DNA of 5,700 nt from Nitrosotalea sp. Lineage in GTDB: Archaea > Thermoproteota > Nitrososphaeria > Nitrososphaerales > Nitrosopumilaceae. The position numbers and the translations under genes are program-made. The stretch covers positions 1-5,700 of the forward strand of contig JARLFW010000026.1 of NCBI GenBank assembly GCA_031296345.1, given 5' to 3'. The notes beneath the pieces are model-generated. The model made no database searches, was not told the DNA's origin, and saw nothing but the letters and a program-made list of their open reading frames with translations. Of the stretch, positions 5,445-5,700 are shown one piece after another; positions within the stretch are counted from its first letter, which is position 1; every line of letters begins with the position of its first letter.

Positions 5445-5700
5445 TTGCAAGTTACAAAATATCAAAAATTATTTGTAATAGTTTTTTTAGCAATAATTTT
5501 TAATTCTTGTTTTGGCCTTGCTTCATTTCCAGAATATTTTTGGGATGAAGGAGTGTACGTCGATAGAGCCACAAACTTTGCCAAGACATTGCAAATGTAT
5601 CAAGATCCAAACTACATTGACCATCCACCATTAGGGTGGATTATACCATCACTACTTTTTGCAGTAACAGGATTTCCAGAATCAATAGTTCATTTACAAA
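5445..5700 (+). CDS. Membrane glycosyltransferase-like protein (GT39/GT83 type), 5' part only
   Basis: An open frame starts at TTG 5445 and runs off the window end after 85 complete codons. Residues 8-26 form a first transmembrane helix. The following external loop carries WDEGVYVDRA (33-42) and DHPPLGW (59-65), and a second hydrophobic segment begins near 66. This order (helix, acidic DE pair with a Tyr, then a PPL motif before helix 2) is typical of dolichyl-phosphate-sugar-dependent glycosyltransferases such as PMT and ArnT. In these enzymes the Asp of the first loop is catalytic. They transfer sugars from a lipid carrier to protein or lipid on the outer face of the membrane. Acceptor and sugar cannot be told from 85 residues. 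The gene has a Shine-Dalgarno sequence and a TTG start, unlike its neighbours. The rest of the gene lies beyond the window. Confidence 0.8.
   Translation, partial: MQVTKYQKLFVIVFLAIIFNSCFGLASFPEYFWDEGVYVDRATNFAKTLQMYQDPNYIDHPPLGWIIPSLLFAVTGFPESIVHLQ

Noticed and set aside
1..5700. Search for CRISPR repeats, insertion sequence ends, rRNA or a replication origin
   Set aside because: No regularly spaced repeats, transposase, long terminal inverted repeats, rRNA-like sequence or repeated origin boxes were seen by eye.

Overview
The window looks like a low-GC ammonia-oxidising archaeon of the Nitrososphaerota (Thaumarchaeota), probably in or near the Nitrosopumilaceae. The evidence is a eukaryote-type topoisomerase IB (a marker of that phylum among archaea), a tRNA with a non-canonical bulge-helix-bulge intron, a TrmB-family regulator, and archaeal box A promoters about 25-29 nt ahead of most start codons. 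The species cannot be named from the sequence alone.

Layout, all genes on the + strand. (1) 80-1645: topoisomerase IB with the full catalytic set. (2) 1689-1780: tRNA with anticodon CAU, most likely elongator tRNA-Met, interrupted by a 16-nt intron between tRNA positions 30 and 31. (3) 1823-2989: a short-form malic enzyme. (4) 2990-3122: intergenic region with oligo-T termination signals, then a 20-bp palindrome just ahead of the next gene. (5) 3123-4010: a TrmB-like transcription regulator. (6) 4065-4880: a soluble histidine kinase with no visible sensor domain and no response regulator beside it. (7) 4975-5349: a small exported protein with a CxxxxC motif (CGDHIC) and a Met/His-containing tail. 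(8) 5445 to the window end: the N-terminal part of a membrane glycosyltransferase-like protein (GT39/GT83 type).

The first half is housekeeping: DNA relaxation, translation and malate/pyruvate interconversion, each with its own promoter. The second half reads as a regulation and cell-surface module: a DNA-binding regulator, a cytoplasmic kinase, an exported protein with two N-glycosylation sequons, and a membrane glycosyltransferase. Functional coupling within that half is inferred from proximity and from two loosely similar 20-bp imperfect or perfect palindromes (3095-3114 and 4893-4912). It is not shown directly.

Best-supported unusual item: the tRNA intron, whose complete splice motif can be written out base by base. 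Most speculative items: the TrmB/kinase pairing and the shared operator idea. No mobile element, CRISPR array, rRNA or origin was seen.
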